Below, piece after piece: positions 21,450-36,400 of a DNA stretch of 64,000 bases; the stretch's first letter is position 1; the number at the start of each line of letters is the position of its first letter. A model generated the notes under the pieces. The model saw only the letters and a list, made by a program, of their open reading frames with translations. It ran no database searches and had not been told where the DNA came from. The stretch comes from Siphonodentalium dalli (taxonomy: Eukaryota > Mollusca > Scaphopoda > Gadilida > Siphonodentaliidae), in contig CP136069.1 in NCBI GenBank assembly GCA_032622095.1, forward strand, positions 45,548,194 to 45,612,193. The letters run 5' to 3'. The position numbers and the translations under genes are program-made.

Positions 21450-24400
21450 CTAAATAAAAGGATAGGCAAAATTGCCAAGCCATTCAACTACAGTAATGCT
21501 CTAAGTAATCGACTTCTTAACCACAGCAGAATTATGGGTAACTTTTCAGGATTTAGTCGGAAATATGGCTTGTTGCCATTCATCGGAAAGCTCTCCCCGA
21601 GAGCTTTCCGATGAATGGCAACAAGCCATATTTCCGACTAAATCCTGAAAAGTTACCCATAATTCTGCTGTGGTTAAGAAGTCGATTACTTAGAGCATTA
21701 CTGTAGTAGACAAAGAATATTGTACATCTATTTTATGAAATATTCAATGATATGTTATTAAAGGTTACAAATTTTAGCATTTTATGGTACTAAGATTCTT
21801 TCATCATAAACTTTGAATATATTCTGCAATTAATTAATGTGCCTGAGATCCGTGGTACTCTAATCAGTTAGAAGATAAACATCTGTTGAGCTGGATATTC
21901 AGGGATTCGAGCATGAAATTTTTTTTATAAACTGTTTTCAGGCAAATTTGATTTTTGAGACAATGCAAATGTTTTTGAGATTGGGTGGGATACCAACCCC
22001 GGCCCGACGGCGAGCGCGCCTTGCGACTCAAAGTCCGACGTCAATACCACACGGCCACCGAAGCAACCTCAAAAAAGGAAGCTCGAATGGCCGCTGTATT
22101 CCGACGTCGCACTTAGGACACTATATTCACATTTTAAGGTCTCTTTATATATATGTATATATGAGGTTCGGCACAGCAGCAATGTTATATATTTTATGTT
22201 TTCAGGCAGTTTATTCAGCTTTATATCACAATTTTACAGGTGGAGAAAAGACATCACAGAGGGTTAATTTCACTGGGAAGTCACGCACTGCACATAGAGA
22301 CCACTGACTCCTCGATAAGCAACTGATAAACTCCCCCAGTTCATGTTACACACCCTTTACTTGCACCACAAATCCAAGCCTATTTGGAACTTAACCAGCT
22401 TTGCTATCGCAGCATATGTTGGCCTAATGTGCTATGCACTTTACCGATTGAGCCTCCGGGGCCCCCATAACTGTACAGCATCCATATACTTACATGCACT
22501 CGATTCTCTGGAAATAGTGTTATGCCAGGTGACCTTGACCTCGATCGAGTTCTCTCAGTTATTTGCGTTAGTTCCGGAGATTCAGCACTGCTCAGAATAA
22601 CCTGTAAATCAAAGAATGTTTGTTAGGAAGGGTTAAAAGCCATATTAGAAAAGTTTAGCATAAAACATGGAATCGGAAAATCGTGATAAGCGACATATTA
22701 AAAGCTGCGATAAAATAATCATAAAGTCAGTCTTAAAATTTTTGTTTTGTTTCATCTATGGAATGGCATCCTTAGTTCTATTTAAATAATTATACATCAC
22801 TCTTTGTAATGGTGGTTTCGTGATGGCACAAATTTCAATAAATAGAACGTCTCTCTAAACTGAGCAGAAAGGGTGTTTATAGTTTGGAGATGTGTTATTG
22901 TAATTTTTCTGTAATGCTCAGGTTAATTGAATCGAAATGGAATGACAAAAATATGAAATACTTTTATACAGACATTATGTCTTGGAAAGACCTATTTAAA
23001 TTAACATTTTGATAAGAAAAAAGGAAAAGATTTACATGAAGATCGCCCGCAAATTATAAGAAATCTCTAATAGGCACGGATGGCCTTCGTTGTAGGTTAT
23101 AATTTAGAAGTAAAAGTTAACAAATTATGAAAATTTCTTCAAGAATATACTAATAGTATAGTATAATGATAGCATGAATGCGATATTATCCACAAAACAC
23201 ACTTTGTGTGAGCCGAACATCTATTTTAACAGCAATACCCATTACAAAGGCCATCCGTATCTTTTATTTTTAAACACTATATTGATGAGTTTGATCGGCA
23301 ATCTGCAACACAGGTATGTTTTGGTAACCCTCCTCCCATTCACATTCAAATGATTATTTAAGGTTCCAAGGGTCATCTTACATTTTCACCTAAATATTGA
23401 CTGATGATATGTGACTGTTTCCCCCTCATATTAATCTGACCATTTAAATTTGAACTTACATCTTGGAGACTGTTGAGTTTTCTTCGGAGATTCTCTATCG
23501 TTCCTTCAGACTGAAGTCTAGCACTCTGGAGAACATCGGAATGGTGGGACATCTGCTGCATAAGCTGTCGCTGTAACAAAGAAATTCTTATTGGTCAAAA
23601 TGATTACATTTAACATAATTATTTGATCATGTAGTATAGGTATCTGAAACACATAAATCCTTCAAACCTGCCACCTTCGTTGGGGGACATTTTGGTCAGC
23701 AAACTTTTATTATAATAAAAATGAGATTTAGTAATGATTTTGTGATACAAATTTTTAAGTGCAGAAACTTTAGCTTGGGTATCCAGCATTGATCGGTAAA
23801 GAATGAGTAAAGTATTAGTGCCCCTTCAAGTCATTTAAATTAATTATTAGTCACCTGAGTTAAACATATTTTATGTTGATAATAAACTCTTTATTACTAA
23901 TTATTAGTGCCTCTTTAAGTCATTTGAGGTCAAATTACCTCAATGTGCCAGTTTGCATAATAAATACTCTTTTACTGATCATATCTGTTAATATGATTTA
24001 TTAGTCCCGGTTTAAGTCATCTGAGGTTAAAGGTGCCTATCCCATGACAATCCCCTTGTCAGATGACCCCTGTGTACAAATTTTCTTACATATCATCTAA
24101 GCTGATAAGGAACGCTCTTTATTGTTCATTTATTCCCCCTCAGGGCCAACAGCACCTATCCAATGGTACTTCCCAGGACAATTTACCCTTATATACCAAT
24201 TTCCTGCGATCAGGGTCCAACCACCTTGGAAATTGTTTATTAGTTCCCCATTAAGTCGTGTGATGTCAATGGCACCAATCCTATGACACTCCCCATTAAT
24301 ATCAGCTTTATATAGAAACCGTAGGTATATTCTGAGCAGAGAAGCTGTTTTCTCGTAACTCGAATATTCTTAGCAGGTCGAGGTCTAACGAACCAGAGTG

Positions 24401-27400
24401 GGCTATATGATGTAGAAACCGAATGTACATTCTGAGAAGAGAACCAGTTTTATCAGAAGTACCCCCTTCCAATTGATCTGCTTTATATCTAGTTAGTGCT
24501 ATTTTAAGACATCTGATGTAAACAACACCTATCTCATGACAATCCACAGGTCAACTGACCCCTTTGTACACATTTTCAGCTCCGAGGGTCCACCCATTTG
24601 GTTGCCAATAGCCTGACAGACAAACAAACAAAACTGAGTTTTAAAAGTATAAATAAATAAAAATGTTGGCAAACAAAGTGAATGAGAGCTCTGGGTGTTA
24701 ATTTAACTTAACTGAAACAAGAGCTATTTCTTAAACCAGCATATAATATCAGCAAGTAACAACAAAACAATTTTACTCCCTGCATGACATATGGTCTGAC
24801 CATCTGAAACGTAATGTACTTTCTTAATCTGAAGCAGAACAAGGCACAAAATAGTAAATACATGTACAATCAAGTTGATCGGTCAGTACAAAGAAATTAC
24901 ATATATATGGAATTTTTGGATGTTAAAATATCATGTTTGATGTTAGAGTGATACTAAAGTGATATATTACATGTAGTTAAATTTGTTTATGTGAATTTAA
25001 CATACACTAAAGTGAGGATATGGGCTGATGAATTTAAGCTGAATGTTAAATAACAACTATTCAAAGTAGATAACAGACTAGAACAGAACACAATCAACAC
25101 AGTGAAAATTGGAATATTATTGTGACCATAACTATACCATTAAAGTATGCCCAGTTCAAATTTAATCAGATGGTATAATTCTCGGAATTACATAATAATG
25201 GACAGTCAGATTTCATTTCGAACTGAAGTATGCCTAACCCTATACCAATTATTTTCCCGTAAACACCCTCTCATAGCTGAGTTTTTCTGGCAATTTTGCT
25301 CACTTTCCGAGCGCAGATTGGGAATATGTGGATACTGTCAAGGAATAGTCTTCTTATCAAGCTGGATAGTGATCAAGCAAACACCTTTGTATTTGCAAAC
25401 TCGGAAATTAGACCTCCCAAAGGTAACAAAATGGGATATATATTCACTTGGTGAAATTTACAGAACAGCCATTTATTTTCGGTGTCCTTGTGCGTTTTGG
25501 TCCAGAATCAACATGGTTGTTGATGGCTGTTGAGGCAAATTTACCTAGAATCTCCCATAGGGAGCCTCGCATATAAAAGAGAATGCACTGGCTTATAAGT
25601 AAATATTGTTAGGCCAATATATTCTCTTATATATGCGAGGCTCCCTATGGGAGATTCACATATTTTAGAAAAGTAACGGAATGGTTAATACTTATTCACT
25701 TCAGAACTAAAAAAAAAAGTAACAACATGGGAATATTAATTGGTTAATTGGAGAAATCTCATTTGAAGGACATATTGTAACTGAATGATTATTAATAAAA
25801 TGACTTTTATTGTGATGAGCTGTTATAGGTAAATGCTTCATGGAACTGACCTGTTAATTTGATTAGACAATAGCAGGTATGATGGGGGAGTTTAAATTTT
25901 TTTTTTTATTCATGCTACAGTAATGCTCTAAGTAATCGACTCCTTAACCACAGCAGAATTATGGGTAATTTTTCAGGATTTAGTCGGAAATATGGCTTGT
26001 TGCCATTGAGAGCTTTCCGATGAATGGCAACAAACCATATTTCCGACTAAATCCTGAAAAATTACCCATAATTCTGCTGTGGTTAAGGAGTCGATTACTT
26101 AGAGCATTTCTGTAAATTATACTATAATGGCAGGATAAGTAATATGAGCATTATGAAAAACAAAGTTCCAAGATGTTCTGAGAATGTCATAAATTCCATT
26201 CTAGTCCAAATTTGAAATTAGCATCTTTTCACCCTTTCATGATGGGAGCTGTGCTGGTGCAGCATTAAAGATCATGTGCCAGTGCATTCTCTATATATTC
26301 TATATATGCGAGTTTCCCACAAGTAGTCTTGCATAATTATATAAGAGAATGCACTGGCTTACAAGGTCAAGGTAAATATTGGTATGCCAATGTATTTTTC
26401 TCTTATATATGCGAGGTTCTCTATGGGAGACTGGCATATATAAGAGAATACATTGGCACATTGGACTCTTATGCACCTTACCGACTGAGTCACCGGGGGC
26501 CCCTGAAGTCATGAAGAAACATGATATGTGTGATGAGAGATGCCAATTCCAAATCTGAATTGAATACAAATAATGCCCATTCAGTGATATACATTTCCTG
26601 ATGAACGATAAACACTAGGGATGGGAAAACGATAATGTGGGTATGTCCTTTGACCTTGGTTACCTTCAGCATATCCTGTTCTTCAGCAAACTTCTCGGCT
26701 TCGGTGTTCCAATCGTGTGTTCGCCGTTTGGGAACATTTTCTTTATTTTCATCCCCAGCATCTAACTGTGAATTGAGAAACTACAAATATAGCTAGAGAA
26801 TGGTGAATATCATCTAATAAGATTGTGATAAGAGATTGATAAATCAATTAAAGTGTTGTTGTTATTACTATAAATAAAACTAAGGATAGATAATTCTGCT
26901 GGGCTGACTAGATGGTAAAACATGTATCCATTACAGCTGGCCTATTGTTATGAAACCTATTTTGCTTTTCGATTGTATAAGCTGTTCTCTTGAGTTAACC
27001 AAGTACGTTCATTTTACAATGGCTGAACGTACATGAGTTAATTGTACTTAACCCTTTGAGTGCCAGGGGCCGATATTATCGGCCCTAAACCTACACAATA
27101 AGTCTGTTAAAGAATATAATAAAATATATTAAAATTGTAAAATATTGTAAAAAAAAAAAAAAAAAAAAAATGTTAGGCCAATGCATTCTCTTATATATGC
27201 GAGGCGACCTATGGTCGACTCGCATATATAAGAGAATGCATTGGCACAGGGTATATGGGTTGATACAAAAATCGGACCTGGCACTCAAAGGGTTAAGTAA
27301 ATGCCTTGTTATATGTGGTTCTATGGTTTATTTATTATTATCTATATAAAACAACACACGTATAGATGATTTGATGATCGATATCAAACAAGTTTTTCAT

Positions 27401-30400
27401 GATACATCGGTACAACAAATGGACAAAGTGTTCAGCAAACGTTACTATTTTTGGAATAATCTGTGGAAATAAAGTGTGCATACGTTGCATGTTTTAACTC
27501 TTCCATGACTGGAGGTTCCTCAAATTTTGCGAAAACAATGTACCAATGCATTCTCTTATATTCTCCCATATGGAGCCTCGCATATATAAGAGAATACATT
27601 GGCCTAACAGTATTTACCTTGAACTTGTAAGCCAGTGAATTCTCTTATATATACGAGGCTCCCTATGGGTGACTTGTATATATAAGAGAATGCACTGGCA
27701 CAGGATATTTAATGCTGTACCAGCACATCTCCCTTCATGAAAGGGTTAAAGAGTTAGAACAGTTAGGCAGTGCAAATCTAATGACTATTTTAAAAATCTA
27801 AATTTGAAGTGATACATCTACAATAGTAGCTTCCCCAATTGATGGCTTCTTGTAATTATTCTGGATCTAGTACCAACTTTGAAATGAATAAAATTTGATT
27901 GAAGAAGATCTGAGTTCTGGCTGGTTATTTTGTTCAATATGAGGCGACTATAAAAGTCCTTCTTGTACATTTCTACTGATTTTAACATGAGAGTGGAATG
28001 CACTCTTATACACAGTTATGCCCTAAATAATCGACTCCTTAACACAGGATTTAGTCGGAAATATGGCTTGTTGCATTCATCAGAAAGCTCTCCCTGAGAG
28101 CTTTCTGATGAATGGCAACAAGCCATATTTCCGACTAAATCCTGAAAAATTACCCATATTTCTGCTGTGGTTAATAAGTCGATTATTTAGGGCGTTACCA
28201 TATCTCATTCTTTTGTGCTTGAGATGCTGAGTTAGGGTCAGGCATATAATGTGATATTATAGCGTCTTTAGATTGTGTCCAACCTGTGTTGAGGGTGGTG
28301 CAACTGGCCTCTGGCGGCCATGTTTGATTACTGAAGTGTTCAGACAGACGTACATGAATATTCATTCAAATTTTCATGCGTTTTCTGTTTGGTTACTTTT
28401 GTGTGTAACCATAGCCGATGACTGTAGAACAAGACATGTGAGTGTATTGGGATTGCTGTCACTGGGTGTGACTTCACTCTGGTCCTTATGAAGTAAAGCT
28501 GTTAACCCTTTACCCAACAAACCGGCCAAAACCGGCCAAATAAAGATTCAACAGCCTAAAATATCTTGGGTCTGTCTCAATAGAACCATACAAATATGGA
28601 TATCATTGGAACCGGCTCCTTGACCACATTGTGATAGTTACAGTTATGCCCTGTGCCAATGCATTCTCTTATATATGCGAGTCGACCATAGGTCGCCTCG
28701 CATATATAAGAGAATGCATTGGCCTAAAAAAACATCTTTTTTTAACACTTTTTACCATTTTTTCTTACATTCTTTAACAATTTTATAATTTTTAATGTGT
28801 TAAGCCAATGCATTCTCTTATATATGCAAGGCGACCTATGGTCGACTCGCATATATAAGAGAATGCATTGGCACAGGGCCGTTCTGTTGGGTAAAGGGTT
28901 AACAAAAGTGGTAGACAATACATGATATTCCTAGTAATTGAGGTCCTCCCTGGAGGATTAAACTCACCCTCTTATATTGGTTATTTTGTTTGTTCATCAA
29001 TAAGATTGTGTAGTCTTCAAGTAGGAGCCTCTTTACCTGCTCTGGCAAATACCATTTATATATGATAGTAATGTCTAGCCTTTACAGCTAAATATGACTA
29101 TTGCTACTGGGTGAATTCGATTTCACTAAACAATCGATTGTAAGTAACTAGATCTGACTAAATCCAAAAAATTCTATTCTCTTATGTAAACATGAGCATC
29201 GCTAGGGTGTGGCAATTTACGCCCATGGTATTTCCAACAAAGGGCCATAACTCTTAAAATTGGCGGGCGGAACCCAAATTCGAACTTGACCTGTATCTTG
29301 GGCTAGTAAACTCACAAACCAAAGTTCTTTCCATTCAGTTGAGACTATCTAAAGTTATCATCCGGAAACCAAAAGTGAACAGACCAATAACATAATAGGT
29401 TTATTTAAAAAAAAAAAAACGGGTGCATAAAAATGTGTATCCATGCAGTCACATTTTACTGGAAACTGCAACTTAAAGTGATGTGAAACACTCCGGTATG
29501 GTGATCAAACAGAAATGGAGAATAATCTTGATCAAAGAAGGAATTTTTATCCAAATTGACAACACACACACCGTCATTCTGATCTATGAATTAAATGCAG
29601 TGACTATCGATCGCGAAATCATTTTCGTTAGTTTGTCGCCAATAGATGCATCCCGAATCGAGTAGTAAATATTAACAATTGAGCATAGTTCTGACGATGT
29701 TTCTATGGAGTGGTATGGTCGATTTGCTTCAAATTTTTGGCGATATTAGTAGAATGTTACATTTCTCCAGTTGCCATAGTGCCTGAATACTAATTTATCA
29801 GTTTCACGCACCCGAACAAGTACATAATATGTCTTTAACAGAACAAGTGATCATGTTGCATGTATCAAAGTAGCATATATCCAAACAGATATTTTTTCAT
29901 GAAAGTTTATCCTTCCAGGGAAAAAAAACAAAAACAACTGTCACAATTGGTTTTCCACCAGTAATTGGTAATGCCTATATCCAATATAAGTTGGCAAGTA
30001 TCATTCTTGCAATTGTCCTATTTAACTATAATAACTCTCAGTTGATAGTCTTTCAGGACTTTAATTTATAGCTATACAGTAATGCCCTAAGAAATCGACT
30101 CCTTAACCACAGCAGAATTATGGGTAACTTTTCAGGATTTAGTCGGATATATCTCTCAGTGAGAGCTTTCTGATGAATGGCAACAAGCCATATTTCCGAC
30201 TAAATCCTGAAAAGTTACCCATAATTCTGCTGTGGTTAAGGAGTCGATTACTTAGGGCATTACTATAGATTGAATTTGCCAGACCTCATTACTCACTTTG
30301 TTGATTTCATTTTGCAGATTATCTAAGTATAGCTGAACGTTTTTCTCTCGATTTTGATTCCGTTCATCATGGGATTGATGCTACAATAACATTTAGTACA

Positions 30401-33400
30401 ATATAAATTGTGCAACATAGAGACTAACATCTATACACATAACTACATGTCTAAAAGTGCAAACTAAAAAGTTAGAATATTCTGGTAAATAAAAGAATAT
30501 CTGTAAAATTAGGATACTGAAGTAAAAATAAAGGGATGCATTGAAAGTTAATTTGAAGATCAAATTTTTCTTAACCCTTTCTAAACTAAATACTCATTGA
30601 CGAGTAGTTATTCCTTAGGCAATGTTCAGATAATAAGTTCAACACATGACCATATATGTCGTTTGTTGAACTTATAATCTGAACATTTCCCGCCAAAGAA
30701 TATGAATTCTTCAGCATTTGTATTATCTTTTCATCTGCTGTTATTACTAGAAAATCCCTCCAGACGAATAAGACTATTCTAATGTATACTTTCCTAACTG
30801 AATGGGAGAATCCATATAGTACAGAAAGAGTTAATGATGATGAACATTTTACGATCTGAAACAAGTTAACCATTCAAGCGTTCCCGAGAACAAGGCTAGA
30901 ATCTGAAATAGCACCATACTCCATACACCAAAGTAATGTATCAAAATTGGAATTGAATTTAAAAATATACTATTGTGCATGTGTGAAGAGGGTCAATAAA
31001 AATCAACCCTGGAAATTGTTTAAATTGTACTAGTAAAGTGTAAAGCAACAACAGATTTGAAATTATTTATTCTTGGAGAAATATTTCATGTGTTAGTAGA
31101 TCCAAAATAAACCCCAAAAAACTCAAACAAAATCATGTTAATGAAGCATTCGGTGTTAATGTCAATGCAAACTCAACAAGGCATAAGTCATTGAAATGAA
31201 AAAAGGGCTTATACTGTTCAACGAAATTTAACAAAACCAAAAAAATCTTGGGGATGGATATATATATATCATTATAATTTATCGTCTAGATATCGGTACC
31301 TTCTTGGTTTTGGATTTCTCCTCTTTCAGGGCACGGAGTTCCATTGAGAGGTTTCTAGCTCTCAGGAACTGTTCTTCGGCCAAACTCTGTAGGCTTTTGA
31401 CTCGCAAGAAGGATTGCTGCTTAAGTGAATTCAATTCCTGAGAAAATCCATTACAAGAAGAATAGAAAATTGGAGATCATGACTAGAAGGAAATGGGTTG
31501 GCGTTGGTTGGTATGGATAAGAATAGATAGTAGATAACCCTTTAACCACAGCAGAATTATGGCAAATTTTTTCAGGATTTAGTCGGAAATATGGCTTGTT
31601 GCCATTTATCGGAAAGCTCTCACTGAGAGCTTTCCGATGAATGGCAACAAGCCATATTTCCGACTAAATCCTTAAAAATTTCCCATAATTCTTCTGTGGT
31701 TTAGGGGTCGATTATTTAGGACATTACTGTAGTAAATTGAACAGAACGATCAAGGATACAGAGAAATGGATCAGTGTTTGCAAGTGTCGAGGAGATAACT
31801 CATAACCAAAATTTAACTAACTTGAAATAGCATAAGTTTGGTGTCGATATAGATACAGCGATTTAGTGTGGAATAGAACATTTAGCGAAACTGTTTAATT
31901 TAGTAGGGAACAGAAAGTTGAGTTAACATAACTCACATGTAGTTATATTAAAAGTTGAGACTGAAGAGAAGAAATATCTGGTTTCCTTTGTATAATACAG
32001 TATTGCCCTAAATAATTGACTCCTTAACCACAGCATAATTATGGGTAATTGTTCAGGATTTAGTCGGAAATATGGCTTGTTGTAATTCATCGGAAAGCTC
32101 TCAGTGAGAGCTTTCCGATGAATGGCAAAAAGCCATATTTCCGACTAAATCCTGAAAAATTACCCATAATTCTGTTGTGGTTAAGGAGTCGAATAATTAG
32201 GGCATTACTGTAGTATTTCTTGAATAGGTATTAGTTCAAGCAGAGGGAAGAAGAAAGTATTTTATTACACCCAAGTTACAAGGTGATATGTAGGGTAGGG
32301 GGCGACACCCTCAGGATATTATCGGACAGCCAGTAAAGCATAAGTGCAGAGAATATGCAGAAGAAAGAATATTAGGTGAAAGCTTAATTGAGGATCGTAA
32401 ATTAAATCCGAAGATAGCAGAGGGAGATTGAAATCTCAGGAGCAAAGATGTCTAATGTCAGCAAAACAAATAGTAGAAACTGTTTTGTTGATAAGTAATA
32501 AGTTATTCTGCCAGCCTGCCACAAAAGCTGCTGTGAAAATTAAAAGAGAAATAAAATAGTTAACTCTATCAATCTTGCATGCAAAATACGCCAAAAATGG
32601 ACCTCTTGCAATAAATTGACATTACTGTCAGTTAGGCAATGACATACTTTAGTAATAAGTACAATTGCGGTCGTACATGGTACAAAAAACAAACTGTTTG
32701 CACAGATAATCTGGTGTTATTGGTGGAAAGCATTGATAAAAAATGCATTCACTACATAGTCACTCCTAGTGAAGCAAACACAACAAACATGCCGATAAGC
32801 ACAAAATGTTATCTACTATGGCACATAGTACACCGAGGCACATGGTACACCAAAACCTCAGTTTATAAGGCGAACACACAATGTTATCGACTATGCCACA
32901 TAGTACACCGAAACCTCAGTTTATAAGGCAACCACAAAATTTTATCTACTATGTCATATAGTACACCAAAACCTCAGTTTATAAGGCAAACACACAATTT
33001 ATCTACTATGGCACATAGTACACCGAAACCTCAGCTTATAAGGCAACCACACAATGTTATCGACTATGCCACATAGTACACCAAAACCTCAGCTTATAGG
33101 GCAACCACACAATGTTATCGACTATGCCACATAGTACACCAAAACCTCAGCTTATAGGGCAACCACACAATGTTATCTACTATGCCATAGTGCACCAAAA
33201 CCTCAGCTTATAGGGCAACCACACAATGTTATCTACTATGGCACATAGTACACCGAAACATCAGCTTATATAAGGCAACAAGGGAGAAATAGTCCCCCTT
33301 TCTGCAGAAAATGTATTTTCCTATTATGTGGAGAGGAAAAAGAGAATTCTCTAAAATATCCTCTCACATTAATTCTTTCTTTAACCCTTTCAGTGCCGAG

Positions 33401-36400
33401 TCCGATTTTTGTATCAACCCATATTTCCTTGATCATTTTTCAAATTTATTGATTATAATAATGTGATACATTGATGGAAAGAGCTCTTGTATCAACCCAT
33501 ATTTCCTTGATCATTTTTCAAATTTATTGATTATAATAATGTGATACATTGATGGAAAGAGCTCTAGAGCTCTTTCCATCAATGTATCACATTATTATAA
33601 TCAATAAATTTGAAAAATGATCAAGGAAATATGGGTTGATACAAAAATCGGACTCGGCACTGAAAGGGTTAATAAAATTATACATTACAATGATCTATTG
33701 TTCATCTAGAGGGTTTTTAACCCTTTTATGACAGGATCCGCGCTGGTGCAGCATGACATTTGATATAGGTCTGCATTAACATGTTGCAATTCTGCAGATT
33801 ATAATTAATTTGATGTTTCAAAGAAATATAACAATTGTGTGATTTGGGAGATTTTTATCCTCATGCAGATAATCTCAAAATATAAAGTCTACTCCGCCAC
33901 ATCATTTACACTGCTGTCCGACCGCATTCAATAGTGGCATTTGATATAAATCCGAATTAATGCAATGCAGTCCTGAAGTTGCCTCAACAGAGCACCAACA
34001 ATTGAATTTCTTCAGTGAGGTGAACATAACATAACCATCAATGATATAAAACTGATATTTAACCCTGTCTTTACTAAATACTCATTGATGAGTAGTTCCC
34101 TTTGAAAATGTTCACATAATAAGTTCAACAAACTACCATAGGTCATTTGTTGATCTTATTATCCGAACAGTTCCCTCCAATTAAAATGAATACTTCTGTT
34201 CTTCTATTATCTTTTTGCTTGTCTGTCGTCTGCTAATTTTTCATGACACCTCTTCAAATGAATAATAGATCCTTCCAATGTAAACTTTTAAAACTGAATG
34301 AGAGAATCTGTTCTGTATAAAAATGGTTAACTTTGAGCTTTCAATTAGCAAAGAAATTGTTCAAGGGGACACTTAATTGTTTATAGATTGTCTGTTGCTG
34401 TTCAATTCACCCTGACCCGTTATCGAAGCTGATATCTGGCCACACCCTGTTACCTTAGCCTTATCACCCATTTCCTTCAAATCATAAATCAGTTTATTCA
34501 AAACTTTCTTCTCTGTTTTCAATGGTTCCACATCCTGTATGATATCATAAACTATTTTTCAGTACTCAACATGGCTTCTATTTATCAGACTATGTATGCG
34601 GCTTGTATCAATTTCAAGAAATAAAACAATAGAATGGGATGTCAGTGAGATAACACAACAGAATGTGATGCCAGTGAGATTAAACAACAGAATGTGATGC
34701 CAGTGAGATAAAACAACAGAATGTGACGCAAATGAGAGAAAACAAGTGAATGTGATGCCAGTGAAAGAAAACACCAGAATGTGATGCCAGTAAGAGAAAA
34801 CAACAGAATTTGGTGCCAGTAAGACAAAACAACAGAATGTGATGCCAGTGAGACAAAACAGAATGTGATGCCAGTGAGACAAAACAACAGAATGTGATGC
34901 CAGTGAGACAAAACAACAGAATGTGATGCCAGTGAGACAAAACAACAGAATGTGATGCCAGTGAGACAAAACAACAGAATGTGATGCCAGTGAGACAAAA
35001 CGACAGAATGTGATGCCAGTGAGAGAAAACAACAGAATGTGATGCCAGTGAGACAAAACGACAGAATGTGATGCCAGTGAGACAAAACGACAGAATGTGA
35101 TGCCAGTGAGAGAAAACAACAGAATGTGATGCCAGTGAGACAAAACAACAGAATGTGATGCCAGTGAGACAAAACAACAGAATGTGATGCCAGTGAGACA
35201 AAACGACAGAATGTGATGCCAGTGAGAGAAAACAACAGAATGTGATGCCAGTGAGACAAAACAACAGAATGTGATGCCATTGAGAGAATCAGTAAGGTGC
35301 TGGATCAATGGATCTTTCCACACATAAGTATTAGTGGGATGAGATTATGGTTGCTAGGTGACAAAGCATCTGCAGGAACAGTTTAATTAGTTTTTCAGTG
35401 CTGCTGATGTGCAATAATGCACCCAAGATATACATTCTTTACCTGTTATAATAATTGATGAATATCCAACATTATTGCGCAAATCGAAATTTGAGTACAT
35501 TATGATTTGACCACAAAAATGTTGTTTGAGAGTTGCCAATTTAACACTGAAAGTATGCGTGAATATCAAAATAAGGGTGAACAAAGAATTCTCAATGCAG
35601 CAAGCGGGCGGCTCAGTCACTGATTCGTAGAAATTATCTGATAATAATTATTTGATTGACGGCAGTGGAAAGGTCCATTCTGTGGATTATATGAAGATTT
35701 ATCTCTTCAGTTTCTTGTAACGACACCTTTTATTTAAAGGGTCAGACTGAAATCACACACCAATGTCCCCCATTATAGGTATTTCGATTCTAAAAGGTAC
35801 CAACCATTTTGGTGATTTCATCAATAAGCAGGTGATTGTAATGCCAGGTAAGTGAATAATAGCTAATTAAAGGTGAATAGACAAAAGGAAGTTAAGATAA
35901 GGCTCGGCCAGTTTAATTTGTTGACTAACAAACTCTCCTGCCACAGATATATTTAATTAGAAAAAAAAACAAAATGCTTGTCGGCTGCAACTAATTTTAT
36001 TTTAGTATAGAGAATCAAACTTCTCACTTATCCCTTAGGAAATGTTCAGATATAGATAGAACCGCATGAGTGTCTGGATTTTGACGAAATTATCGCACGA
36101 GATTTGTTGGCGGAGCGATACCTCGACTGCGGGACGCAGTCCCGCACGAGAGGTATCGCGTTCCGCCAACAAATCGAGTGCGATAATTCGTCAAAATCCA
36201 GACACTAATGTGGTTCTATTTTTATTACATATCTCCTTATCATAGTAAGTTGACTCACAATCGTACATCTCCAGTACAGAAAATGTGAATTTAATTGAGT
36301 TTTAACTGCATTTTAGGGTTAACTCAACAATCAGACAGGAGCCCATCTATTCGCGAGTAACCTTGACCCATCTTTAATGATGCGTTTGAAATTAAATTCT

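Noticed and set aside
21984-22058. Functional tRNA gene
   Set aside because: No acceptor stem pairing and a degraded B box; better read as a SINE head.
32795-35283. CRISPR-like array
   Set aside because: Units are contiguous without unique spacers, and the genome is eukaryotic.
34559-35323. Three overlapping long minus-strand reading frames (190-254 codons)
   Set aside because: They are the three frames of a 29-bp minisatellite without stops; content is the same repeat shifted, with no domain.
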